The position numbers and the translations under genes were made by a program. 64,000 nucleotides of DNA from Natronorubrum sulfidifaciens JCM 14089 (GTDB lineage Archaea; Halobacteriota; Halobacteria; Halobacteriales; Natrialbaceae), in assembly GCF_000337735.1 (NCBI RefSeq), contig NZ_AOHX01000025.1:44539-108538 (forward strand), given 5' to 3'. The notes beneath the pieces were generated by a model. It saw only the letters and a program-made list of their open reading frames with translations. It did not search any database and was not told the origin of the DNA. Shown in pieces: positions 55,588 through 63,460 of this stretch. The stretch's first letter is position 1. Every line of letters begins with the position of its first letter.

Positions 55588-55734
55588 CTACCCGGCGCGC
55601 CGCCCCGTCTCGCACCGTCTGGGCGTCACCTGCGGGTACTCGAGGAACGCATCACAGGTCGTACACCACCGCAGCGGGTTATCGTGGTGCTTGCAGGCGC
55701 AGCCTCTGGTGTTCCAGCCGGAGAGCTGGGGCAT
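55588..55734 (-). CDS. Possible tiny cysteine-rich zinc-knuckle ORF in the gvpF-gvpA promoter
   Basis: The minus-strand frame from ATG 55734 to TAG 55588-55590 gives 48 residues beginning MPQLSGWNTRG and containing CAC, KHH and WCTTC, which could bind zinc (C-x-C ... H-H ... C-x-x-C). A TTG at 55767 would extend it to 59 residues and add another C-V-C-K. GC3 is high, as in coding sequence. But the region is a divergent promoter, so coding status is unproven. The C-x-C-K segments derive from a direct repeat, described separately. Confidence 0.35.
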   Translation of the reverse strand: MPQLSGWNTRGCACKHHDNPLRWCTTCDAFLEYPQVTPRRCETGRRAG

Positions 55735-55763
55735 CCGAGGTCGGGTCGGCTTGCAGACGCAGC
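55689..55763 (+). repeat. Direct repeat in the gvpA upstream region
   Basis: GCTTGCAGGCGCAGC (55689-55703) and GCTTGCAGACGCAGC (55749-55763) match at 14 of 15 bases, 60 bp apart, 40-114 bp before the gvpA ATG. They may be activator sites, or the coding copies of a duplicated Cys motif on the minus strand (60 bp equals 20 codons). Confidence 0.55.
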
Positions 55764-55802
55764 GCAAGCCGTGTTACGGGTCCCGGATGAACCCCAGACC
55801 GT

Positions 55803-56087
55803 ATGGCCCAACCACAACGAAGACCCGACTCCTCGAGTCTCGCGGAGGTACTGGACCGAATCCTCGACAAAGGCGTCGTCATCGACGTCTGGGCGCGGGT
55901 CTCGGTCGTCGGGATCGAGTTGCTGACGATCGAAGCGCGTGTCGTCGTCGCCTCGGTCGACACCTTCCTGCACTACGCGGAGGAGATCGCAAAAATTGAG
56001 CAAGCCACTGCAGAGGGCGACCTCGAGGAACTCGAGGAACTCGAGGTCGAACCGCGTCCGGAATCGTCGCCACAGTCCGCCGAATAG
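55803..56087 (+). CDS. gvpA: Gas vesicle structural protein GvpA
   Basis: GvpA is the small hydrophobic protein that forms the ribbed wall of the gas vesicle. The core is canonical: [56 protein letters not shown] (residues about 13-68, read in parts). This version has 94 aa, longer than the about 76-aa Halobacterium GvpA I remember: a PQRRPDSS-type N-terminal insertion and an acidic extra tail ([14 protein letters not shown]). It is the first gene of gvpA-gvpN-gvpO. The stop adjoins the gvpN ATG (56088) with no gap. Confidence 0.97.
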   Translation: MAQPQRRPDSSSLAEVLDRILDKGVVIDVWARVSVVGIELLTIEARVVVASVDTFLHYAEEIAKIEQATAEGDLEELEELEVEPRPESSPQSAE

Positions 56088-57125
56088 ATGGCCGACGATT
56101 CCTCGCGCAAGCGAAAGGTTAGAGGGCGGAAGATCAGGAGCGATCGCTCGACGAAAGAAGGACGGCGAGCCAAGAAAGAACTCGCCCGAAAGGCGTCGAA
56201 TGCGGGCGCGAAAGACGGCGACAGTCCACTCGCCGATCCAGCAGCCGTCGCTCCCGAGCCGTTCGTCGAGACGGACGCCGTCACCGCGCTTCGAGACCGG
56301 ATTACGGGCTGGCTCGAGGCGGAGCAGCCGGTCCATCTGATCGGACCGACAGGCTGTGGGAAGACGGCGCTTGCGCTGTCGGCCGCCGAAACGCGCGGTC
56401 GCCCGGTCGTCTGGCTCAACGGTGACGAGGCCGTCGACACGGCCGCACTCGTCGGCGACCACGCTGGCGGCGAACGGTACAAAGAGGACGATCGGTTCGT
56501 CAGCGGCGTGAGCAAACAGACGGAAATCGTCCGTGAGCGCTGGGTGGACAACCCGCTCTCGGTGGCCGTCCGAGAAGGGGCGACGCTCGTCTACAACGAG
56601 TTCTCGCGCAGCGATCCGGCAGCTCACAACGTCCTGCTCTCGGTTTTCGAGGAGGGTGTGTTGGAGCGGCCGGGTAAACGCGGCGAGGATCGAACGATCG
56701 ACGTCCACCCCGAGTTTCGAGCAATCTTGACCTCGAACGATACCGAGTACGCGGGCGTCCACGACCAACAGGACGCGCTGCTCGATCGGTTCGTCGGCGT
56801 TCACGTCGACTACTACGACGCAGAAACCGAGCGCGAAATCGTCCGCGCCCACGTCGACATCGCGAATGAGGACGTCGAGACGGTGGTCACCACGATGCGG
56901 ACGCTTCGAGACGACCTCGAGATCGTCGTCGGCACGCGGGCGGCGATCACGGCTGCGAAGGGGCTCGCGGTCTTCGACGGGAAACGCAACGGCAAGAGCG
57001 AGACCGGCGAGTTCGACGACGACCTGCTGACGGACGTCTTCATGGACGTCCTCGTTCCGAAGATCGCCGGCGACGGGCCGGACGACGTCTCGACGCTCCG
57101 ATCACGAATCGCCGACTCGGTCTAG
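56088..57125 (+). CDS. gvpN: Gas vesicle ATPase GvpN
   Basis: This 345-aa AAA+ ATPase needed for vesicle enlargement has Walker A GPTGCGKTAL (86-95), Walker B in GATLVYNEFSR, and sensor residues around VHPEFRAILTSNDTEYAG. The first 45 residues are very basic (SSRKRKVRGRKIRSDRSTKE), which is unusual among acidic neighbours and may bind nucleic acid or an acidic partner. It follows gvpA directly, without the gvpC seen between them in Halobacterium. GvpN works with GvpA and GvpC in other species. Confidence 0.95.
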   Translation: MADDSSRKRKVRGRKIRSDRSTKEGRRAKKELARKASNAGAKDGDSPLADPAAVAPEPFVETDAVTALRDRITGWLEAEQPVHLIGPTGCGKTALALSAAETRGRPVVWLNGDEAVDTAALVGDHAGGERYKEDDRFVSGVSKQTEIVRERWVDNPLSVAVREGATLVYNEFSRSDPAAHNVLLSVFEEGVLERPGKRGEDRTIDVHPEFRAILTSNDTEYAGVHDQQDALLDRFVGVHVDYYDAETEREIVRAHVDIANEDVETVVTTMRTLRDDLEIVVGTRAAITAAKGLAVFDGKRNGKSETGEFDDDLLTDVFMDVLVPKIAGDGPDDVSTLRSRIADSV

Positions 57126-57203
57126 GTCGGCGGCCACCAAGGACACACCACGTTCACACACGAACACACGAAAGCAACGAGATCAACGATCCGTTCACAC
57201 GAA

Positions 57204-57761
57204 ATGGCCGACGCCGATACACAATCGACGACGCAGTGTCAAGCGCTCACTGAGGACGGCGAGCGCTGTTCACGGCCAGCCGAAGACGACGGCTTTTGCC
57301 ACCAGCACGACGAGAGTGATCCAACCGTGAGTGATAGTCAGACGCAACCAGCCGACGACGAGCAGGAGCAACGCACGCAGGACGCCGACGAGACGGCAGA
57401 AAGCGAGCCCAAGAGTCGGGACCTCGGCGTCGACATGACCGCCGAGGAGAAGACCGACCCCGACGCGGTCGACGCCGACGTCGAGACCGACCACGACGAG
57501 ATCGCCGGCGTCCTCGCCGTTCGACGGACGGTCGAGTCGACGGCAAGCGAACTCATCGGGCGGGAGTTCGACGCCGTCAGCGAGATCGCCCCGACCGACG
57601 ACGGCTGGCGCGCGATCGTCGAAGTCGTCGAACGCCGTGCCGTCCCCGACACACAGGACATCATCGGCCGCTACGAGATCGAACTCGACGACGGCGCGAC
57701 CGTCCACGGCTATCGCCGACTGGATCGCTACCGGCGCGGCGATACGGGCGCGTTCGAATAG
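57204..57761 (+). CDS. gvpO: Gas vesicle protein GvpO, halobacterium type
   Basis: This 185-aa halobacterial GvpO has a C-terminal domain (about 95-180) with AVRRTVESTASELIGREFDAV, GWRAIVEVVERRAVPD and LIGRYEIELDDGATVHGYRRLDRYRRGDTG (read in parts), typical of the family. The N terminus contains a short zinc-knuckle-like segment: Cys12, Cys22, Cys32 and His35 (CQALTEDGERCSRPAEDDGF...CHQH pattern). Between them the acidic linker (about 40-90) is low complexity. It is 78 nt downstream of gvpN in the same operon. Confidence 0.92.
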   Translation: MADADTQSTTQCQALTEDGERCSRPAEDDGFCHQHDESDPTVSDSQTQPADDEQEQRTQDADETAESEPKSRDLGVDMTAEEKTDPDAVDADVETDHDEIAGVLAVRRTVESTASELIGREFDAVSEIAPTDDGWRAIVEVVERRAVPDTQDIIGRYEIELDDGATVHGYRRLDRYRRGDTGAFE

Positions 57762-57910
57762 GACCGTCGTCCAACTCACCCGCCGTGTGTGGCTCGCTCG
57801 AGTCACAACGCCGTCCCCTGTCACGTCCCGTCTCACCCACGTACCGACCCACCACGACACTGAATCACAAACACGAAGTGCCGCGGACACGTTGGGCCGG
57901 CAGACGAACC

Positions 57911-58243
57911 GTGTCAGAAATCCCGGTCCGCGGCGTCGATGTCGGCCCCGAAACCCGGTGTGAACACTACCACACCGACCGCGACGTCGTCGCGTTCAAA
58001 TTCGCGTGCTGTGAACCGTATTTTCCGTGCTATCGGTGTCACGAGGCCATCACGGACCACGACGCGGTGCCGTGGCCGCGCGACCGCGCCGACGAGCCCT
58101 CCGTGCTGTGTGGTGTCTGTGAGACCGAACTCACCGTTCCAGCGTATCTCGAGGCCGACTATCGCTGTCCGTCGTGTGACGCGCCGTTCAACCCCGGTTG
58201 TCGCGCCCACGCCGATCGCTACTTCGAAATCGAACGCAGTTAG
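57911..58243 (+). CDS. CHY zinc-finger protein
   Basis: This 110-aa protein with a CHY-type zinc-binding domain: the stretch CEHYHTDRDVVAFKFACCEPYFPCYRC near residues 17-43 (read in parts: C-x-H-Y, C-C, C-x-x-C), then CGVCETELTVP and CPSCDAPFNPGC. The eight or more Cys/His ligands would hold two or three zinc ions. The likely start is GTG 57911 (SEIPVRGVDVG). CHY domains occur in ubiquitin-type ligases of eukaryotes, but archaeal ones are stand-alone and of unknown role. It follows gvpO by 149 nt. Confidence 0.85.
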   Translation: MSEIPVRGVDVGPETRCEHYHTDRDVVAFKFACCEPYFPCYRCHEAITDHDAVPWPRDRADEPSVLCGVCETELTVPAYLEADYRCPSCDAPFNPGCRAHADRYFEIERS

Positions 58244-59643
58244 TCGTCCGCCGGCACCGTCTCCGTTCCACTCGAGTCGTCCTCGAGTGGCCGTTCGGCC
58301 GCGCCGAGCGCCGCCACAACCTCGGGTGCGAGCGCGTTGCGCATCGATCGGCCGTTTCGGGTGCGGACGACGAGGCCATCGTCTGCGAGCGCGCGTAGGT
58401 GGTGTGAGACGGTACTCGGATCGCGCTCGAGTTCGTCGGCCAGTCGACCGTTGGAAGCCGACTCGAGGGCGGCGAGCGTCTCGAGCACCTCGCGTTTCGC
58501 GGGTTCTACGAGGGCGGCATGGAGTGCGATGTCGGCGCTGTCGCCACCGGCGGCTGGCACAGCCTCGTCATCGGCCTCGAGATAGTAGCGGCGCTTGCCG
58601 TTCACTTTGGCCGCGGTCACCAGCCCCTCGTCCTCGAGGACGCGGACGTGATGGCGGACCGTCGAGAGGGCGATGTCGCTGTCGTCGCTCACCTGCGAGA
58701 GATAACTGCCGGGCTCGGCCGCAATCGTTTCGTAGACGGCGCGACGGCGCTCGTTCTCGAGGGGGTCGGAGTCGTCGTACCGGCTGTACTTGAAGATGGG
58801 GACGAGTTCCCACGGCAGCAGTGAGCCTATGCGTCGAAGCCAGCGGAGGCCACTCGACTGACCGAGCCAGTTGGCGAGGAGTCCGCTCAGGCCGGCCACA
58901 CCACCCGCAGCGCCAGCCGATCCCGCCGACGCGCCAGCACCGGCACCAGCGCCAGCACCCGCCGCTGCGGCTCCGGACGCGGTGATCGCTCCCAGCAGGC
59001 CGACGAGCACGGCATCCGTTGCCAGTGACGTTCCACCCGCCGGCAGTCCGTTTGTGCCACCGTCAGCCGCTCTCGTCTCGGATGCGTTTGCCCCGGCGCT
59101 CCCCTCGCTCGTCGAGACGCCCGCCGAGGCCTCGAGTCCAGCACCCGGTCCACCGATCCGAACCGACGTTTCGAACGCTCCCTCGAGGCCGCCAGCAGTC
59201 GCATTGGTCGTCTCTTCGACCGTGTCAGCCGTGTCGTTGGCCGTCGCAGTCGTTCCGTCGACCGTCTCGCCGAGCGTGTCAGTCGCCCCGGCAGTCACGC
59301 CGTCGAGGTCGTCGGTAGGCTCGTCGGTCGTGGTCTCGAGGCCGTCGCTCGTCCCGTCGACCGTCTCGGTGAGCGTCTCGGTCGTGTCGTTCGTCGTGGT
59401 CTCGAGGTCGTCGGTAGTCGCGTTGGTCGTCTCTTCGATCGTGTCCGTCGTCCCGTCGACGGCCCCCTCGAGGTCGTCGCCCGTCTCGCCCGTCTCCTCG
59501 AGCGAGTCGGCGTCCGTCTCGAGTGCGATCGCTCCGCTGGCTGGCGTCGTCGCTGTCGCGACGCCCGTGGCCCCGACACTGACGAGCGAGACGAGAAACA
59601 AACACACGAGTATACGGCTCGCGGTCGACGAACGGGTGGGCAT
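58240..59643 (-). CDS. Membrane-anchored double winged-helix protein with Thr-rich secreted repeats
   Basis: This 467-aa protein has a signal/TM segment (about 10-32), an extracellular Thr/Asp-rich region (about 45-157) of degenerate ETTNATTDDLETTT-type repeats, a Gly/Ala-rich segment (about 200-255) containing a TM (about 206-226), then two cytoplasmic winged-helix domains: wHTH1 about 296-357 (VYETIAAEPGSYLSQVSDDS, STVRHHVRVLEDEGLV) and wHTH2 about 371-438 (REVLETLAALESASNGRLA, DPSTVSHHLRALADDGLVV, both ArsR/MarR-like). This is the design of a one-component membrane-tethered regulator. It is transcribed toward the CHY gene, with a four-base overlap of the two stops (58240-58243). Confidence 0.85.
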   Translation of the reverse strand: MPTRSSTASRILVCLFLVSLVSVGATGVATATTPASGAIALETDADSLEETGETGDDLEGAVDGTTDTIEETTNATTDDLETTTNDTTETLTETVDGTSDGLETTTDEPTDDLDGVTAGATDTLGETVDGTTATANDTADTVEETTNATAGGLEGAFETSVRIGGPGAGLEASAGVSTSEGSAGANASETRAADGGTNGLPAGGTSLATDAVLVGLLGAITASGAAAAGAGAGAGAGASAGSAGAAGGVAGLSGLLANWLGQSSGLRWLRRIGSLLPWELVPIFKYSRYDDSDPLENERRRAVYETIAAEPGSYLSQVSDDSDIALSTVRHHVRVLEDEGLVTAAKVNGKRRYYLEADDEAVPAAGGDSADIALHAALVEPAKREVLETLAALESASNGRLADELERDPSTVSHHLRALADDGLVVRTRNGRSMRNALAPEVVAALGAAERPLEDDSSGTETVPADD

Positions 59644-59781
59644 ACTACTCGAGTCCCCTTCTGCGGTCGATCGTTATACATGTTTCTCGTTTCGTGATAC
59701 TCTACCAAGGAGAACGGTCGGCGGTCGACAGCTCCGCCCGATCCAGCAAGCTATTTCCGCGCTCGAGGGTGGGTTCCCCAT
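59644..59781. other. Divergent promoter region of the membrane HTH gene and mutS
   Basis: This 138-nt divergent region contains a TATA-like GCTATTT at 59750-59756, 28 nt before the mutS ATG at 59782. Confidence 0.5.
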
Positions 59782-62478
59782 ATGGACCCGGCGCTTGGCC
59801 CGCCTGCAGCGATGGCCGAGAAACGCGACGAGCTGACGCCGATGATGGCGCAGTATCACGATCTCTGTGCGCGTTATGACGATGCGATCGTGCTCTTTCA
59901 GGTGGGGGATTTCTACGAGACGTTCTGTGGAGCCGCCGAACGGACCGCACGGCTGCTCGAGATTGCCTTGACCAGCCGCGAGGATAGCACCGGCGAGTAT
60001 CCGATGGCGGGGATTCCGATCGACAACGCCGAGTCGTACATCGAAACGCTGCTCGAGGCAGGGTATCGGGTCGCCGTCGCGGATCAGGTCGAAGCGCCCG
60101 GCGAGTCGCCGGGAGTCGTCGAACGCGCCGTCACGCGCGTCGTCACGCCCGGGACGCTCACCGAGGACGAACTGCTCGCCAGTGACGACAACAACTTCGT
60201 CGCGGCGCTGGCCCGAGGGCACGACACTGACGAACTCGCCCTCGCCTTACTCGACGTTTCGACGGGCGACTTCGTAACGACGAGTTCGGACTCGAGCGAG
60301 GCCATCGCCGACGAGATCAGTCGGTTCGAGCCGTCGGAGGCCGTCGTCGGGCCAGACGCACCCGAGGCCGTCTTCGACCAACACTGTATGGTGACGCCGT
60401 TCGACGCGGCCGCGTTCGACCACGAGCGCGCAAGAGACATGCTCTCGAGATACGTGCGCAACCCCGACGCCTTGCTCGCGAGCGAGACCGAGATTCGAGC
60501 CTGTGGCGCACTGCTCGCCTACGCGGAGTACGTCCGCGGCGGCGACCACGAGGGCGAGCGCGAGACCCCGACCGAGACGGGACACGACGAACTCGAGGCG
60601 GACGCCGAGGAGCCGGAACAGAAGCGACTCGAGTACATCACGCAGCTCACTCGCTACGACCCCCGCGAGTACCTCCTGCTGGATGCCGTTGCGCTGCGCA
60701 GCCTCGAACTGTTCGAGCCCCGTGGCGTCCACGGCGACGACGAGGCGACGCTCGTCGGCGTGCTGGACGAGACGGCGTGTGCGCTCGGCGGCCGCAAGCT
60801 CAGAGACTGGCTTCGCCGACCGCTGCTCGAGCCCCGCCGAATCGAGGCGCGGCTGGACGCCGTCGAGGAGTTGACCGCTGCCGTCCAGCGTCGGGAGACG
60901 CTCCACGAACTGCTCCGGAACGTCTACGACGTAGAGCGGCTGATCGGTCGGATCTCCCGCGAACGGGCGAACGCGAGAGACCTCCGGTCGCTTCGGGAGA
61001 CGCTGGCCGTCGTGCCCGACATCCGGGACCAACTCGCCGACGCCGACTGCGACCGACTGGGGGAACTGCACGCGAATCTCGACCCGCTCGTCGACGTGCG
61101 CGAGCTGATCGATGACGCCATCGTCACCGAGCCGCCGATCGAGATCACCGAGGGCGACATCATCGCGGAGGGATACGACGACGCGCTGGACGAGTTGCGG
61201 GCGACCGCCCGCGAGGGCAAACAGTGGATCGACGACTTAGAAGACGGCGAGCGCGAGCGCACCGGCATCGACTCGCTGAAAGTCGGCTACAACTCGGTCC
61301 ACGGCTACTACATCGAGGTGACGAACCCGAACCTCGAGGCCGTCCCCGAGAACTACGAGCGCCGACAGACGCTGAAAAACTCGGAACGATTCGTCACGCC
61401 GGCGCTCAAAGACCGCGAGGACCAGATCGTCGGGGCCGAAGAGCGGGCCGACGACCGCGAGTACGACCTCTTCTGTGACGTCCGGAAAACGATCGGCGAG
61501 GAGGTCGAGCGCGTGCAGGAACTCGCCCGAGCACTCGCCACGCTCGATGCGCTCGTCTCGCTTGCAACCGTCGCCGCACAGTACGACTACTGTCGCCCCG
61601 AGATCATCGAGGGCGACCAGCACGGCCTCGAAATTGACATCGAAGGCGGCCGTCACCCCGTCGTCGAGCGTACCCAAGCGTCGTTCGTCCCCAACGACGC
61701 AGCCCTGACCGACGACCAGCGACTGGCGGTGATCACGGGGCCGAACATGTCCGGCAAATCGACGTACATGCGACAGGTCGCACAGATCGTCCTGCTGGCG
61801 CAGGTCGGCAGCTTCGTCCCCGCGAAAGCTGCGAGACTGACGCCTGTCGATCGAATCTTCACCCGTGTGGGGGCCAGCGACGATATCGCGGGCGGGCGCT
61901 CGACGTTCATGGTCGAGATGGACGAACTCGCGACGATCCTGCGCGAGGCCGACGAGCGCTCGCTGGTCCTGTTAGACGAGGTCGGCCGCGGCACGTCGAC
62001 CGCCGACGGCCTCGCCATCGCACAAGCGATCACCGAGCACATCCACGATGCGGTCGGTGCGACGACGCTGTTTGCGACCCACCACCATCCGCTGACCGAA
62101 CTGGCTGACGACCTCGAGGCCGCGTTCACGCTCCACTTCGAAGTCGAACAGGACGACGGCGAGGTCGTCTTCCACCACGAAATCGCCCCCGGGGCGGCGA
62201 CGGGCTCCTACGGCGTCGAGGTGGCGACCGCTGCCGGGGTTCCCGAAACCGTCGTCGAACGATCGCGTGAACTCGTCTCAGCGGCCGCGAAGACACCGAA
62301 CGACACCGTCGAGACAGCTACGGACACCGACTCGAGCGCGCCGACACAGGCGACGGCCGATGGCGGCGCGCTCCCGCCGGACCTCGCCGCCGAACTCCGT
62401 GCCCTCGAGGTCGCCCATCTCACGCCGGTCGAGGCGCTGACGGAACTCGACCGGTTGCAGCGGCTGCTCGAGGAATGA
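59782..62478 (+). CDS. mutS: DNA mismatch repair protein MutS
   Basis: This 898-aa MutS1-type protein recognises mismatches and insertion loops. The mismatch-binding Phe-x-Glu motif lies in [18 protein letters not shown] (GDFYETF about 44-50). The ATPase core has Walker [10 protein letters not shown] (653-661), [16 protein letters not shown], and [13 protein letters not shown]. The start at 59782 ([10 protein letters not shown]) is supported by a TATA element; [10 protein letters not shown] at 59812 is the alternative. The C-terminal region carries an acidic extension and an HTH-like end ([22 protein letters not shown]). MutL is not in the window. Confidence 0.97.
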   Translation: MDPALGPPAAMAEKRDELTPMMAQYHDLCARYDDAIVLFQVGDFYETFCGAAERTARLLEIALTSREDSTGEYPMAGIPIDNAESYIETLLEAGYRVAVADQVEAPGESPGVVERAVTRVVTPGTLTEDELLASDDNNFVAALARGHDTDELALALLDVSTGDFVTTSSDSSEAIADEISRFEPSEAVVGPDAPEAVFDQHCMVTPFDAAAFDHERARDMLSRYVRNPDALLASETEIRACGALLAYAEYVRGGDHEGERETPTETGHDELEADAEEPEQKRLEYITQLTRYDPREYLLLDAVALRSLELFEPRGVHGDDEATLVGVLDETACALGGRKLRDWLRRPLLEPRRIEARLDAVEELTAAVQRRETLHELLRNVYDVERLIGRISRERANARDLRSLRETLAVVPDIRDQLADADCDRLGELHANLDPLVDVRELIDDAIVTEPPIEITEGDIIAEGYDDALDELRATAREGKQWIDDLEDGERERTGIDSLKVGYNSVHGYYIEVTNPNLEAVPENYERRQTLKNSERFVTPALKDREDQIVGAEERADDREYDLFCDVRKTIGEEVERVQELARALATLDALVSLATVAAQYDYCRPEIIEGDQHGLEIDIEGGRHPVVERTQASFVPNDAALTDDQRLAVITGPNMSGKSTYMRQVAQIVLLAQVGSFVPAKAARLTPVDRIFTRVGASDDIAGGRSTFMVEMDELATILREADERSLVLLDEVGRGTSTADGLAIAQAITEHIHDAVGATTLFATHHHPLTELADDLEAAFTLHFEVEQDDGEVVFHHEIAPGAATGSYGVEVATAAGVPETVVERSRELVSAAAKTPNDTVETATDTDSSAPTQATADGGALPPDLAAELRALEVAHLTPVEALTELDRLQRLLEE

Positions 62479-62560
62479 GGCGGCGACTGGACAGATAACA
62501 CCGCTCACGGGGACGTCTCCAGCCTGAAACGGGAGTCACGTCACCGCAGCCAGCGCCGGC

Positions 62561-63331
62561 CTACTCGCTCGTCGGCTCGAGGGAAACGAACTCGAGGCCG
62601 TGATCGACGAGTAGTCGGTCGGCGCGGTCGGTCACCGAGGGGGCGACCAGAATCCCGCGGATGTCGGCATCAGCGTGCAACTCACGTTCTAACGCGTCGA
62701 CGTATCGCCGAAGTTGGCCCACGGCATCCGGGCCAACGCGGCGGCGTTTGAGTTCGACGACGACGGTTCGGCCGGCCGCGTCCTCACCGTAGATGTCGAC
62801 AGCACCCGCGGCCGTCTCGCGTTCGGTCGCAAGCGGTTTAAAGCCGGCCTCGAGCAGCGCTGGCTCCTCGAGGATTCGCTGGCGGAGGTCCGCTTCGGTG
62901 CCCGACAGCGTGAGATCGGTCTCGTCGGTGCCCGAAAACGCCGAGACCTGCAACACGTCCTGAAAGCGAACGCACAATCGCTCCTCGGGTGTCGACCGGA
63001 CGCTTTCGAGGACGAGCGCATCCTCGCCGTCCCCATCGGCGGGACGATCACAGAACACGTCGTGTGTACAGCCCGGCGGCTGCCAGTTGACCGGCTGTTG
63101 GCCTTCGTCGGTGTGGACCAGCGCTGCCCCGTCGGGCTTGAGCATCACGTGGCGATCGCCCGCCTCGAGCGTGCTCGAGGCCCGCCCCTCGTAGTCGACG
63201 GTACAGCGGCCGAAGACGGTCACTAACGCGGCGCGCTCGAGCCCGTCGGCAATGGCCTCACAGGCAGCCTCGAGTGCGGGCTGCTCGAGCGTGACGGCCC
63301 GTGCGGCAGATGTCGATGTCCCAGCAGTCAC
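62561..63331 (-). CDS. nucS: Endonuclease NucS/EndoMS
   Basis: This 256-aa enzyme cuts both strands around mismatches (EndoMS) or flaps and works with PCNA. The C-terminal PD-(D/E)xK nuclease core is visible: ILEEPALLEAGFKPLATERE, GAVDIYGEDAAGRTVVVELKRRRVG (catalytic Asp, Glu and Lys), and QLRRYVDAL. The N-terminal half is the DNA-binding domain (VTVFGRCTVDYEGRASSTL, VLKP-like GDRHVMLKPDGAALVH). It ends GLEFVSLEP. It converges on mutS with 82 nt between the stops. Confidence 0.95.
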   Translation of the reverse strand: MTAGTSTSAARAVTLEQPALEAACEAIADGLERAALVTVFGRCTVDYEGRASSTLEAGDRHVMLKPDGAALVHTDEGQQPVNWQPPGCTHDVFCDRPADGDGEDALVLESVRSTPEERLCVRFQDVLQVSAFSGTDETDLTLSGTEADLRQRILEEPALLEAGFKPLATERETAAGAVDIYGEDAAGRTVVVELKRRRVGPDAVGQLRRYVDALERELHADADIRGILVAPSVTDRADRLLVDHGLEFVSLEPTSE

Positions 63332-63428
63332 TGCAACAGCGTAGCTGTCGAGTGGGCAAAAACGATCCGGACTGCCCGAGAGACGACCAAACGGTCGAAT
63401 CCGGGACTGTCAGCGCGTGTCAAAAAGC

Positions 63429-63435
63429 CTTATGG
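63429..63435 (+). promoter_or_regulatory. TATA box of the terminal lipoprotein gene
   Basis: CTTATGG is centred about 28 nt before the ATG at 63461. Confidence 0.55.
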
Positions 63436-63460
63436 CCATACATCCACGCGTTCGAACTGA

